This document shows, in pieces, positions 8,560 to 17,579 of a stretch of DNA of 64,000 nt. The first letter of the stretch is position 1, and every line of letters starts with the position of its first letter. Below the pieces are notes generated by a model. It worked only from the letters and a program-made list of their open reading frames with translations, searched no databases and was not told where the DNA came from. The DNA lies in the NCBI GenBank assembly GCA_963813635.1, contig CAWEZO010000010.1, positions 62,001 to 126,000 of the forward strand, given 5' to 3'. The stretch is from JBBRZM01 sp963813635 (GTDB lineage: Bacteria; Actinomycetota; Acidimicrobiia; IMCC26256; JBBRZM01). The translations under genes and the position numbers were made by a program.

Positions 8560-10912
8560 TTAATGCGCAGGGTTCGGCGCCGTCTGCTCGTCATCGAGCA
8601 TGGAGAAGTAACCCTCGTCCTCTTGCGCGAAGTGGAGTCGCAATACCGCGTAGAGGCCGTAGAGCACGCTGCGGAGCTCCTGGAGGTCGTCTGCTTCGGG
8701 GCCGGTGGGAGGGATGTCGTCGAGGAGGCCGCCGAGTCGTCGGACGAGGTGTGCGATCTCGGCATGGCCACGGCTCATCGTGCCGGTCGGGTCTTCACCG
8801 CCGAGCACCTCGGCGAGAACCGGATACAACACCGCATCCTCGGCTTGTTCGTGGGGCAAGAGCTCCTCATCGAGGAACACGCGAACCGCACGCACGCGCG
8901 CAAGTGCCTGGTCGTCGGGGTCGACACCCAGGCCATTCGCCGCGGCCCGGATCCCTTCGAGGTCCGACCGAAGTCGCACGTGTTCGGCGCTGAACCGCCG
9001 GCTGAGCTCCGCGTTCTCGCCTTCGAGGCGCGAGCGTGGCAACGCGCCGGTCCCCACCCGCAGCGCGTTGAGGATCACGGCGACGTCAATGCCCTCCTGG
9101 AGGAGTGCGCCGACCGTGGGCGGTAGGAGACCAAAGGCCGCCGCGACCATCGCGCCCAACGAGAGCGCCATGCCGACGATCACGCTCTGGCGTGCAATGG
9201 AGAACGCGCGACCCGCGATCTGCATCGCGTCACCGAGGCGGTCGAGACGGTCGACGGTCAATACCACATCGGCCGCTTCGGAAGAGGCGGTCGAACCGCG
9301 TGCCCCGATCGCGACGCCGACATCCGCGGCGGCGAGCGCGGGTGCGTCGTTGATCCCGTCACCGACCATGATCGTCAGGCCGAAGCGCTGCTCGAGCCGC
9401 ACCGCCTCGACTTTCTCCGCGGGGGTGCGTTCGGCGAGCACCTCGTCGACGCCGATGATGGCGCCAACGCTCTCGGCGGTCTCTCGGCGATCGCCGGTCA
9501 CGAGCACCGCGCGGTGCACTCCGGCGCGGCGCAATCCCCGGATCGTCCGGGCTGCATCGTGGCGCACCGGATCGTCCAGAAGAATCGCACCCGCGTCCAC
9601 ACCGTCGATCGCGACGAAGATGGTGATCGATCCATCCAGCTCGGCGCGACGGCGCACTGAACGCACCCAGGTAGGAGCGGGCTCGTCGACGATCCACTGC
9701 CACTTGCCGACGCGTACGACGCGCCCGCGGATGCGCCCTGATGTCCCGTGGCCCGAAACCTCCTCGAAACCGTCCGGAAGCGCGAGCACGTATCCGCGAG
9801 CGCGCGCGGCGCGCACGATCGCAGACGCGAGGACGTGGGGGGAGAGCTGATCGAGACTTGCCGCAACGCGCAGGATCTCCTCCGCATCGGCCGCCGAGCT
9901 CGGCGCGACGACCACATCGGCCACCGTCGCCTCTCCCCGGCGTGATCGTCCCCGTCTTGTCGAACAGCAATACCCGACCGCGAGCCAGCTGCTCGAGCGC
10001 GCCACCGTCTTTCACGATGACACCACGCTTCGCGCACCGCGACATTCCCGACACGATCGCGATCGGCGCTGCGAGCAGCAACGGGCAGGGAGTGGCAACG
10101 ACGAGGACCGCGACGGCGCGCACCGGATCACCCGACAGGACCCACCCGACCGTTGCCATCACGAGTGCCAGCGGCACGAACCACAGCGCGTAACGGTCGG
10201 CGAGTCGCACGAAGGGCGCTTGCTCCGCTCGTGCGGATTCGACGAGCCTCACGACGCCCGCGTACGTGCTGTTTGCCGCCGTGGTCGTGGCGCGCAGGTC
10301 GAACGGGCCCCCCGCGTTGGTGACGCCGCTCCGCACCGCGTCGCCGGCCACCCGCACCACCGGCACGGCCTCACCAGTCAGGGCGGATTCGTCGAGTACG
10401 GAGTCGCCACCGTCGAGCCTTCCGTCGACCGGTACCACCTCTCCCGGCTTGACGAGCAGCAGGTCGCCGGGGACCACCGAATCGAGCGACGGCGACGCCA
10501 GCCCACCGTCTTCGTAACGGTGCGCCACCCGCGGCGTTCGGGCCAACAGCGTTCGCAACTCGCTCTCGGCCCGGCGAGCGGCTCGCGCCTCGAGGAGGCG
10601 ACCGGTTGCGAGCATCGCCGCGATGAGCGCGCCTGCCAGATACTCGCCGACCGCCAACGCGCCCCCGAGCGCGAGGACCGCAAGCACGTCGACACCCAAC
10701 CGCCGGCGAACGAGGCTCGACACAACCCACACGGTCGCGGCCACCAGCCCCAGCGCGGCCGTCACTGCCCACACCACGTCGGCACCCTGCCCGGCACCGG
10801 CCGCCCACAGCACCCCACCCACGGCAACGCCGACGAACGCGGCGCACGCAAACGCGTACGACAACACTCGTCGTCCGAGCCCGAGCCGCCGATCGACTTC
10901 GTTCAACGGCAT
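8560..10912 (-). CDS. P1B-type metal-transporting ATPase with C-terminal hemerythrin-like domain, one frameshift
   Basis: Reconstructed from two overlapping frames. The protein starts at ATG 10912 (MPLNEVDRRLGLGRR), has no N-terminal HMA domain, and then shows membrane helices, the actuator motif LTGEAVPV, the metal site TPCPLLLAAP, the phosphorylation motif DKTGT, the hinge GDGINDAPAL and the last helix pair with QEGIDVAVILNALR. The frame breaks at about 9931-9940, just after DKTGTIT, where one extra base would explain it. The C-terminal 150 residues form a four-helix hemerythrin domain with iron-ligand-type motifs AEHVRLRSD, LLPHEQAEDAVLYP, RGHAEIAHLV and LHFAQEDEGYF. P1B-5 ATPases are known to carry such a domain and to move Ni, Co or Fe. 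It converges on the hydrolase 54 bases away. Confidence 0.88.
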
Positions 10913-11026
10913 TCCGCGATCACCACCTCGTCCTCCACAGCAACAACGATCGCGTGAATGCCTGGGCGACAGGAAGAGCACAAAGACCCGCGGCAAGTCT
11001 CGGTCTTGAAGGGTCCGAGCAGCAGG

Positions 11027-11042
11027 CACAGCCATGGCTGTG
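11027..11042. promoter_or_regulatory. 16-bp perfect palindrome upstream of the metal ATPase
   Basis: CACAGCCATGGCTGTG reads the same on both strands and lies 115 bases upstream of the ATPase start. The flanking bases (GCAGG on one side, TTGC on the other) extend the symmetry imperfectly. It could be a site for a metal-responsive repressor, but it also sits at the edge of a gene remnant. Confidence 0.3.
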
Positions 11043-11199
11043 TTGCTTCAGCGGATCTTGCGCGGCGACACCGTTATCGGCTACCTGATTCGACCGGTGC
11101 GTGCCATCCCAGACACCTCGACTCGCCGCTGCGAATTCGGTGAAATGAAGGCTGAACTCGGCGATTGGGACAGCCTCCCTTGCGCCATATGGACGACAC

Positions 11200-11452
11200 T
11201 TGCTCGGGATCACGACCTCGACCGCCTTCGACCTGGAGGCTGACCGGTCCGCGCCGAAAGGCGATTCTCGCGGCTGCGCAGATCGCGCGTGCATCTCGGT
11301 TGATCTGGAACAGGAGGCCCTTGAGCGTGCGGAGCATCCCGATGAAGTGGAGGCCGGGCGCGCTCGGGTGTGTCTTCGGGCCGTGGACGACGGGTGCGCC
11401 AGAGCCATCCAGGGCGCCCAGGTGTCCGACGATGTGCTCGAGCCCCCGCCGG
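11200..11452 (-). pseudogene. C-terminal fragment of an FAD-dependent monooxygenase
   Basis: On the reverse strand this stretch encodes GLEHIVGHLGALDGSG, then VVHGPKTHPSAPGLHFIG, then FQINRDARAICAAAR. This is the characteristic tail of flavin-containing monooxygenases and NAD(P)/FAD oxidoreductases. No FAD-binding GxGxxG part lies upstream; the piece begins abruptly at 11452, where the second hydrolase tail begins on the other strand. It is a remnant of a lost gene of about 1.2-1.5 kb. Confidence 0.7.
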
Positions 11453-11545
11453 TTCTTTCGCTCGATACTCGACTTCGACCTGCGCCACGGAGAGATCAAC
11501 AGTGCGGTCGGTGCGTTCCTCCGCCGGCTCCCACGTGCATGATTC
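11453..11545 (+). pseudogene. Orphan 3' end of an alpha/beta hydrolase gene (repeat copy B)
   Basis: About 90 bases near-identical to the last 30 codons of the hydrolase at 7706-8506, reading FRSILDFDLRHGEINSAVGA and ending RRLPRA plus a stop. No nucleophile elbow or N-terminal part precedes it; the stretch directly upstream is the tail of an FAD oxidoreductase on the other strand. It is a second hydrolase gene deleted down to its tail. Confidence 0.75.
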
Positions 11546-11617
11546 GCGGCGCCTCGGCGGGCCTGGAGCTCGAGACCCAGGTCTCCGACCGTCGATGCCG
11601 CCACGCTGTCTGCCACC

Positions 11618-12427
11618 ATGGCGCCACCTATGGAGGCGCTCCTGGTGGCGATCGTGACAGTAGAGAGCGGACTGCTCGTCCTCGCCACGGGGTTGTGGCT
11701 GCGGCAGCGTCGCCGAGCGGGGCGTCTTGCGCACGAGCTCGAGGTCGCCGGGACGCGATGGTGGCTGCCGACCGGCAAGGCCACCGTCAAGGCGGTCGTC
11801 GAGACCGCCACCCGGGTTCGCGAGGCGGGCGTCGGCGGTGCGATCCGCAGCTCAGTCGAGGATCTCGTCGGGTGGGCGGAGGTCGAGCGACCGGACCTGG
11901 TGCGCCTTGCGTCGCGTGACGGCACGCTGACGATCTGCTTCTCCGACATCGAGGACTCGACGTCGCTGAACGAGCGGCTGGGGGATCGGGGCTGGCTACG
12001 CGTCCTCGGCCGCCACGACAAGATCGTGCGGCGCCACGTGGACGACCACAGTGGTCACATCATCAAGTCGCAGGGCGACGGGTTCATGATTGCCTTCGCG
12101 AGCGCCCACGACGCGGTGCTCACCGCGGTCGACATCCAGCGAGCCCTCGCGAGGGGCGATCTCAGCGTGCGGCACGCGCCGGTTCGGGTGCGAATAGGTA
12201 TCCACACCGGGCGGGCGGTGCAAAAGGAGGGCGACTTATACGGTCGGAACGTCGCCCTCGCCGCTCGCGTCGCCGCCGAGGCCGATGGCGGCGAGATCCT
12301 GGTGTCCGAGCAGGTGTGCGAGGCGCTCGTCGACGATCAGGAGATCGAGTTCGGCAAGGAGCGGAACGTCGAGCTGAAGGGCCTGGCAGGTACGCACAGG
12401 CTCCACACGGTCGTCTGGGAGGAGTAG
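11618..12427 (+). CDS. Membrane-anchored class III adenylate/guanylate cyclase
   Basis: A 269-residue protein with one N-terminal helix (about residues 7-27), a basic cytoplasmic linker and a class III cyclase homology domain. The metal-binding Asp is seen in CFSDIEDST (residue 110) and again in IKSQGDGFMIAF; the dimer-arm motif YGRNVALAARVAAEADG and the end strand EILVSEQV follow. It probably makes cAMP at the membrane. The start is ATG 11618 or ATG 11630. No partner effector is adjacent, and a third copy of the hydrolase tail follows it directly. Confidence 0.9.
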   Translation: MAPPMEALLVAIVTVESGLLVLATGLWLRQRRRAGRLAHELEVAGTRWWLPTGKATVKAVVETATRVREAGVGGAIRSSVEDLVGWAEVERPDLVRLASRDGTLTICFSDIEDSTSLNERLGDRGWLRVLGRHDKIVRRHVDDHSGHIIKSQGDGFMIAFASAHDAVLTAVDIQRALARGDLSVRHAPVRVRIGIHTGRAVQKEGDLYGRNVALAARVAAEADGGEILVSEQVCEALVDDQEIEFGKERNVELKGLAGTHRLHTVVWEE

Positions 12428-12474
12428 CAAAGGTGTGCTACCGGCGATCTCGCCGGAGCATGCAAGGACAGCAC

Positions 12475-12519
12475 CGGTCGGTGCGTTCCTCCGCGGGCTC
12501 CCGCCCGCATGAGTCGCGC
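12475..12519 (+). repeat. Hydrolase-tail repeat, copy C
   Basis: Forty-five bases starting GGTCGGTGCGTTCCTCCGCG and ending just after GCCCGCATGAGTCGCG. They match the last 13 codons, the stop and the first downstream bases of the hydrolase at 8506. This copy even keeps the post-stop GTCGCG, so it was copied as DNA and not as a protein-coding unit. Confidence 0.75.
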
Positions 12520-12570
12520 GGTCAAAGGAACCTTTGGCTGCCGTTCGGACTGCGCGTCGCCGGAGGCAGC

Positions 12571-12999
12571 TCAAGTGAACTTCTGTTCGATCTCCGAGAA
12601 GAAGGCTCCGAAGAGCCGGAGGAACTGCTTTCGTCGAGCCGGATCTCGTCGCCTACTCGGAGCTTCAACACCGACGTCTCCGGGTTGTACTTGATCGTCT
12701 TGTCAGCGCACAACACACCGTCGTTCGACAAGAGCGAACTGCACAGCATCCGGACCTCGTTCAGGGGATTGCCGTCCTTGCCCTCGAGAGCCCGGGTCCG
12801 ATGCACGAAGTAGCTGTCCAACACGAGCGTCAGGTTGTTGAAGAAGCGTGGTTCGAAGGACTCGAACGCACTTCTCACGGTTCCAGTCGTGTCCCTTCCT
12901 GCTGCGACGCCCAGCGTCGTCGTACGCGGCGAGTTGCGCTTCCATTCGTGAGCGGCACTCGTCGATGTGGTCCTGGCGGTACGTCTTGACGGCAAGCAT
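12571..12999 (-). CDS. Conserved hypothetical protein, about 140 aa, two frameshifts
   Basis: Starts at ATG 12999 after a GGGAGGTGG ribosome site. Reading on, one shift at about 12905 joins MLAVKTYRQDHIDECRSRM to SAFESFEPRFFNNLTLVLD, then YFVHRTRALEGKDGNPLNEV and LRVGDEIRLDESS. A second shift near 12610 restores the terminal FLRLFGAFFSEIEQKF before a TGA at 12571. I know this pattern (FFNNL.LVLD.YFVHR..EGKDGNPLNEVR) from uncharacterised actinobacterial proteins; no function is established. Divergent from the gene at 13188. Confidence 0.65.
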
Positions 13000-13187
13000 G
13001 TGGCCACCTCCCGGCACGATGTTCGACGGTCTGGCGCCGCGGATGGCGACGCCCTGAGTATTGACGGTGAGCAGCCCGCGAATGTGACCGAGGCGCAGCG
13101 TCACGAAGGTGCTGCCGGCGAGGTAGCCGCCGGACCCCACCGGTCGGGGCGTAAGATGTTGATGCTGAGGCTGCAGGAGGTGGCGCC

Positions 13188-13589
13188 ATGGCTGACGACG
13201 CGATCGAAGGCATGATTCTGCTCGACGTGACGGCCGGAACCGGCGAATTCGACCGTGACATGTTGCAGCGCTTCGGTCATCCCGTGAGGGTCTGTCACGG
13301 TCCCGAGCACGAGACGTGTCCGCTGCTCGCGGGGAAGGGTTGTGACGCGTTCACGCAGGCGCACGGCGTGATCTTCGAACTCGACCTCGACGAGCCGCAG
13401 CACCGAGCAATCGTGCGACGTTACCGTGAGTTGGCTCGAGACGATGTTCCGATCCGGGTCGTCACGAGCGCCGAGCAGGCAGCGCGCTACGCGGAGGAGC
13501 TGCGCGGCATCGAAGTGCTCACGCATGACGCGACGGTTTCCGATCTCGATGGCTTCGCGGCTGAAGTGGAGGCCACCGATAAGACCTGA
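13188..13589 (+). CDS. Hypothetical protein, 133 aa
   Basis: No family name can be given. A soluble protein with an HGPEHETCPLLAGKGC segment (three Cys/His-containing motifs within 20 residues, a possible metal or redox site), an acidic ELDLDEPQH stretch and a C-terminal alpha/beta part ending AEVEATDKT. The start MADDAIEG follows GAGGTGGCGCC. Divergent from the hypothetical gene ending at 12999. Confidence 0.65.
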   Translation: MADDAIEGMILLDVTAGTGEFDRDMLQRFGHPVRVCHGPEHETCPLLAGKGCDAFTQAHGVIFELDLDEPQHRAIVRRYRELARDDVPIRVVTSAEQAARYAEELRGIEVLTHDATVSDLDGFAAEVEATDKT

Positions 13590-13842
13590 TCACCTCGGGC
13601 CAATGCGTTGCCGCGGCTCGCGTCGCGGCGCTTCGTGTCGGAGGGGCGAGACAAACCCTCACTACACGTGATCCGTGGGAGGCATGGCTGCCGGCAGCGT
13701 GCATTGCGTGCTCTCCGAACCTGCTTGGCGCAACGCCTCCAGCCACAAAGGCCGTTCGCCACAACGTGCCCGGCATCGCGCCGCTCCGGCGAGGGACCTT
13801 CGCCTCTGACGGAGGGGTGCGCCGGCGTGCGAGGCTCAACAA

Positions 13843-14091
13843 GTGAAGAAGGTGCTGATCGTCGTTGCTGTGGTCGCCGGGGTTGGATTCGTCGTGAAGC
13901 GGTTCGCTCCCAAGTTCGGGAAGGTCGACTGGGAGAAGCGGTTCGAAGCATGCCCGACAACGCGCCGCCGAAGTGGATGTTCCGCAACATCACCGCCATC
14001 CGCGAGAACACCGACCGGATCCTCGAGATGCTCGACCAGGAGCGCTCCGACCTCGAGGCGCGCCCGATCGGGTCGACGAGGGAGTCGCACC
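13843..14091 (+). CDS. Small membrane-anchored conserved protein, frameshifted
   Basis: Begins MKKVLIVVAVVAGVGFVVKR (one N-terminal helix) and continues FAPKFGKVDWEKRFEA. After a one-base shift at about 13950 the frame reads MPDNAPPKWMFRNITAIREN and then TDRILEMLDQERSD. Such 70-80 residue proteins with a helix and a PPKWMFRN...I..N...IL.LL motif are common in actinobacteria; their function is unknown. The true end is uncertain because it abuts the ATG at 14092. Confidence 0.6.
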
Positions 14092-14886
14092 ATGAAGGTG
14101 CTGACGGTGTACGCGCATCACGACCCGCAATCGTTCTGTCACGGCGTACTCGAGCGCTTCACGACCGGTCTCACCGACGCAGGACACACCAGCGACGTCG
14201 TGGACTTGTACGCCATCAAGTTCGACCCCGTGTTTCGCGCCCGGGACGTGGCCAGCTACACCAGCGGCGACATCCCCACGGACATCCTCGAGCTGATGGA
14301 CCCCGGGCAACGGGTCCTCAGGTCCTGCCGCGGTCCGCTCCAACGCTTCCTGGCATCACGAGCAATGCGCGGCAAGTCACAGGCCGAGATCGCCGCGATG
14401 ATCCGAAGCCGAATGCCGAAGGACGTGCTCGCGCAGCAGAAGAAGGTTGCAGCCGCGGATGCGTTGGCGTTCATCGCGCCCGTGCACTTCTGCAGCTTCC
14501 CGTCGATCCTCAAGGGATGGATCGACCGCGTCTTCACCCTCGACTTCGCGTTCGGACTCACCTCAGAGGGCTGGCGGGGCGACATCAACGGAAGGATCCC
14601 GCTCCTACACCATCAACGCGCGCTCATCATGACCTCGACGATCTTCGACAAGAACGCCTACGACGACGGCATCCGCGACGCCATCGCCAAGGTCATCGAC
14701 GACTGGGGCTTCCGCTATCCCGGCATCGAAGACGTCGAACACGTCTACTTCTACGCCGCGACCGCGGCGTCGCCCGAGACGATCCGGCGCTACCTCGACC
14801 AGGCTTATGAGCTCGGCAGAGACTTCGCTGTGCCTCGGGCGACACGAACGGCCGCGGTCGTCGAGGCCGACGCCCCAGCGAGCTGA
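14092..14886 (+). CDS. NAD(P)H quinone-type oxidoreductase, flavodoxin-2 fold
   Basis: A 264-residue NQO1/MdaB-like FMN or FAD protein. It opens with the flavodoxin strand-loop MKVLTVYAHHDPQSFCHGVL and carries the family signature FPSILKGWIDRVF after ADALAFIAPVHFCS; YGxxG-type and end helices follow. It probably reduces quinones or related acceptors with NAD(P)H. The start codon lies directly after the preceding small gene, so the pair is probably one operon. Confidence 0.85.
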   Translation: MKVLTVYAHHDPQSFCHGVLERFTTGLTDAGHTSDVVDLYAIKFDPVFRARDVASYTSGDIPTDILELMDPGQRVLRSCRGPLQRFLASRAMRGKSQAEIAAMIRSRMPKDVLAQQKKVAAADALAFIAPVHFCSFPSILKGWIDRVFTLDFAFGLTSEGWRGDINGRIPLLHHQRALIMTSTIFDKNAYDDGIRDAIAKVIDDWGFRYPGIEDVEHVYFYAATAASPETIRRYLDQAYELGRDFAVPRATRTAAVVEADAPAS

Positions 14887-14915
14887 GTCTTCGATCGACG
14901 ACAGAGGGCCTGAAC

Positions 14916-15300
14916 GTGATGCTTCCCAACGTCTCCCCCGAAGACGCGTGCAATCTCAAGAAGACTTTGGAGATCTACTCGCGTGCGGCCCACGACGCGG
15001 TAAAGAAGGGTGAGATCCCGACAGATTGGTACGCGCTGTCGAAGATCATTCAGCAGTACAACCTGTTCGCCGTTGCCGGCAGGATCACGTGCCCGATGCT
15101 CGTCACGCAGTACGAGGGCGACACGTTCTTCACCACGCAAGGCCATCAGCTCTTCGATGCGCTGAAGGTCAAGAACAAGAAGCTCGTGGAGTTCACGTCG
15201 GTGGACGGTGCGCAGCACCACTGCGGTTCGATGGCCCCCGAGCTCGTCAACGAAACCTGCTGGGACTGGCTCGACGACGTGTTCGACCGCTCGCGGCGTC
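14916..15300 (+). pseudogene. C-terminal fragment of an alpha/beta hydrolase (FrsA-like)
   Basis: The frame encodes SPEDACNLKKTLEIYSRA, then IQQYNLFAVAGRITCPMLV, then GDTFFTTQGHQLF, and QHHCGSMAPELVNETCWDWL with the catalytic-His region. This is the last third of the long (about 380 residue) esterase/peptidase-type hydrolases. The nucleophile elbow and core are absent, and only 30 bases separate it from the preceding gene. It is a truncated gene, not a short functional one. The end overlaps the convergent phosphotransferase. Confidence 0.7.
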
Positions 15301-16358
15301 AGCCGGCTACGCCGTGGGCGGACGCGATGCGCGCGGCGAGCAGATCGAGGAGCGGGTTGTCCTCGATCGGCAGCGGGCTCGGGCAGTCCGGCGTCTCGGT
15401 GCAGGTAGCCGATTCGCGTCAGGATCGCGGTGCTGCGGATCAGCGCCAGGATCTCGTACCACTCGATGTCGTGCAGCGTGCGCCCACTGAGCGACTCGTA
15501 CTGCGCGATCGTTGCCGTCGCGGTCGGGGAAGCCGTCGAGGTGTCGGCCGAGCAGCGTTCGTCGTCGTGGACTCGAGCGTGGTGAACCACGCGACGTCGT
15601 GCTCGGGCGCACCGATCGACGCCATGTCCCAGTCGAGCACCGCGCGCGGCACCAGATCGTCGCCGAAGATCACGTTGCCGAGCCGCACGTCGCCCCACAG
15701 CAGCACGGGCTCGGATTCGACCGCGGGCCGGTGCGCACGACACCACTCGAGCGCGTCGACGAGCGCGGGAACCGGCGCGCCGCTGCTCGACCAGTCGAGG
15801 TAGTCGGCCCAGAAGTCGAGCTCGGCCGCGTTGTCGCGTTCGGGAACGCCGGCCGCGGCGGCGAGGTCGGCGCGATGCGTCGCGGCGACGGCGCCGACGA
15901 AGGCCTCGTGCACCTGCGCGCGCTGCGCCTTCGGTGAGTGAGAGCAGCCACGGGTCGAGGGCCGCGACCTCACCGATGATGTGGCCGCGCACCCGCGGCA
16001 TCACGACGAACGGCAGTGCCGAGCCACTGGCGGTCGGTGACGAGCTCCGGTGACGCGATCGCAACGCCGGCGGCCGCGGCCGCGCTGCTGCGCCGATGGT
16101 CTGCTGCGCGAGGTCGTAGTCGCGGAACGTGCCGACCGTCGGCGGCGCGAGCCGCACGACGAGCTCGTGGGTCTGCTCACCCGCGCCTCGCCGTCGACGG
16201 CCCACGCCAGGTCGACGAGCACGGTCTCGCTCGAATACCCGATGGAAGGATGCTCGGCGTTCAGCACACGCACGTCGCGGGCACCGGTCGCGCGCGGCGA
16301 TCCACTCCGCAAGCGCGGCGCCGACGACCAGCGGATCGCGATGTGTCAGGAGCGCCAT
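15299..16358 (-). CDS. APH-type phosphotransferase, several frameshifts
   Basis: Pieces in three frames assemble into one protein of about 350 residues, starting MALLTHRDPLVVGAALAEW (ATG 16358 after GAGAGG) and ending DNPLLDLLAARIASAHGV with TGA at 15299. Between these lie LPFVVMPRVRGHIIGEVAA, the catalytic loop LLWGDVRLGNVIFG, AVLDWDMASIGAPEHDVAWF and the helix SGRTLHDIEWYEILALI. Members of this aminoglycoside-phosphotransferase-like family that sit beside acyl-CoA dehydrogenases and P450s are thought to phosphorylate hydroxyacyl substrates; an alternative is a kinase of unknown substrate. At least three indels lie between about 15330 and 16180. Confidence 0.75.
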
Positions 16359-16407
16359 GCCGAACCTCTCGCGTACAGTTGACATTTATGACCGTAGTTG
16401 TAACACG

Positions 16408-17571
16408 ATGACCGATCTCGGACCGCTCGGTCCGCTCGACGAGCTGCTCGCCCACCAGATCGTCGACACGTTCGCGACGGTCTCGCAGTCGGATCGGTCC
16501 TGGACCGAGAAGATCTGCGCGATGGCCGGCGCGAACGACGGGTCGCTCTCGCTCGGGTTCGGGCTCGGCAAGTACCCGAACCGCGGCGTGATGGATACGT
16601 ACGCGGGCGTGTCGCGCGGCACCGAGCAATGGACAGTGCGCGCGAGCCGCGAGCTCGGTGCCGACGGCGACACGGCCGCGGTCGGACCGATGCACTACGA
16701 GGTGCTCGAGCCGATGCGTCGCATTCGATTCGCCCTCGATGCGAACGACGCGCAGCCCGTCTCGTTCGAGTGGGTCTTCGAGGGCGTCGTCCCGGCAGTC
16801 CTCGAAGAATCACGAGGTGCATCGAGCCCGTGACGGGCGGCGCATCGACGCCGATATCGCGCGCTACCACCACATCGGCACCGCACGACGGTTGGGTCGA
16901 CGTCGAAGGCGATCGCATCGACTTCACCGACGAGACCTGGGTGTCCACCCGTGATCACTCGTGGGGGGTCCGCTACATGGTCGGTGTTCCGGTGACCGAC
17001 CTTGCGCCCGCGCCGGTTCCGGCGAACGTCGCGACGACGGTCATCTGGTCGCCGATCCTCATGACCCGCTCGGACGGCACGCACTACGGCCTCCACACCT
17101 ATTACCAACGTCACAGCTTCGGCGACTGGCAGCGCATCGAGCTTCAGGGCGGATTCGAACACGCAGACGGCCGACGCGAGCCGTACGCCGCACTCGTTCC
17201 CGAGCTCGACGTCGACCCGGTGAACCGTCGCCTGCGCGGCGGCGTGTTGCACGCCACGATGAGCGACGGGTCGGCGCGCGACCTGACGATCACCGCGCTG
17301 TCGGCCACGGGTTTCCACCTCGGCGCCGGCCTCTACTTCGGTTTCGACGGCCACTGGCACGGCGAGTGGCGCGGTCCGCAACATCTGGACGGCGAGTACA
17401 TCGCGGATTGCACGACGTTCGACGAAGCGCGTCGCCTGCATCAACTGCGCGACTGCATGGTTCGGGTCGACGATCCGGTTGGCGAGTGGGGTCGGCGTCG
17501 GCAACCTGCAGAGCATCCTCGCCGGACCGCACCCCGAACTGGGCCTCGACGAGCAGTCGTCGTTCATGTGA
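16408..17571 (+). CDS. Uncharacterised conserved protein (about 385 aa), frameshifted
   Basis: Starts MTDLGPLGPLDELLAHQIVD and reads to FEWVFEGVVP. Frame changes near 16812 and 16885 then lead through RRIDADIARYHHIGTA to DGWVDVEGDRIDFTDETWVS, and the frame runs on to WGVRYMVGVP and HGEWRGPQHLDGEYIADC. A third shift near 17490 restores the end GPHPELGLDEQSSFM. I know such proteins only as actinobacterial genes beside P450s and APH-type kinases; no activity is established. It is divergent from the phosphotransferase and ends nine bases before the P450 start, so it is probably co-transcribed with it. Confidence 0.65.
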
Positions 17572-17579
17572 GTGACGCG

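Noticed and set aside
13843..14886. A 347-residue fusion of a small membrane protein and a flavodoxin-fold enzyme
   Set aside because: The middle part has no coding character in that frame, and the enzyme has its own start at 14092.
16379..16407. TTGACA before the gene at 16408 as a promoter
   Set aside because: The -10 would fall on the start codon itself; the imperfect GTTgACA/TGTAAC symmetry is too weak to call an operator.
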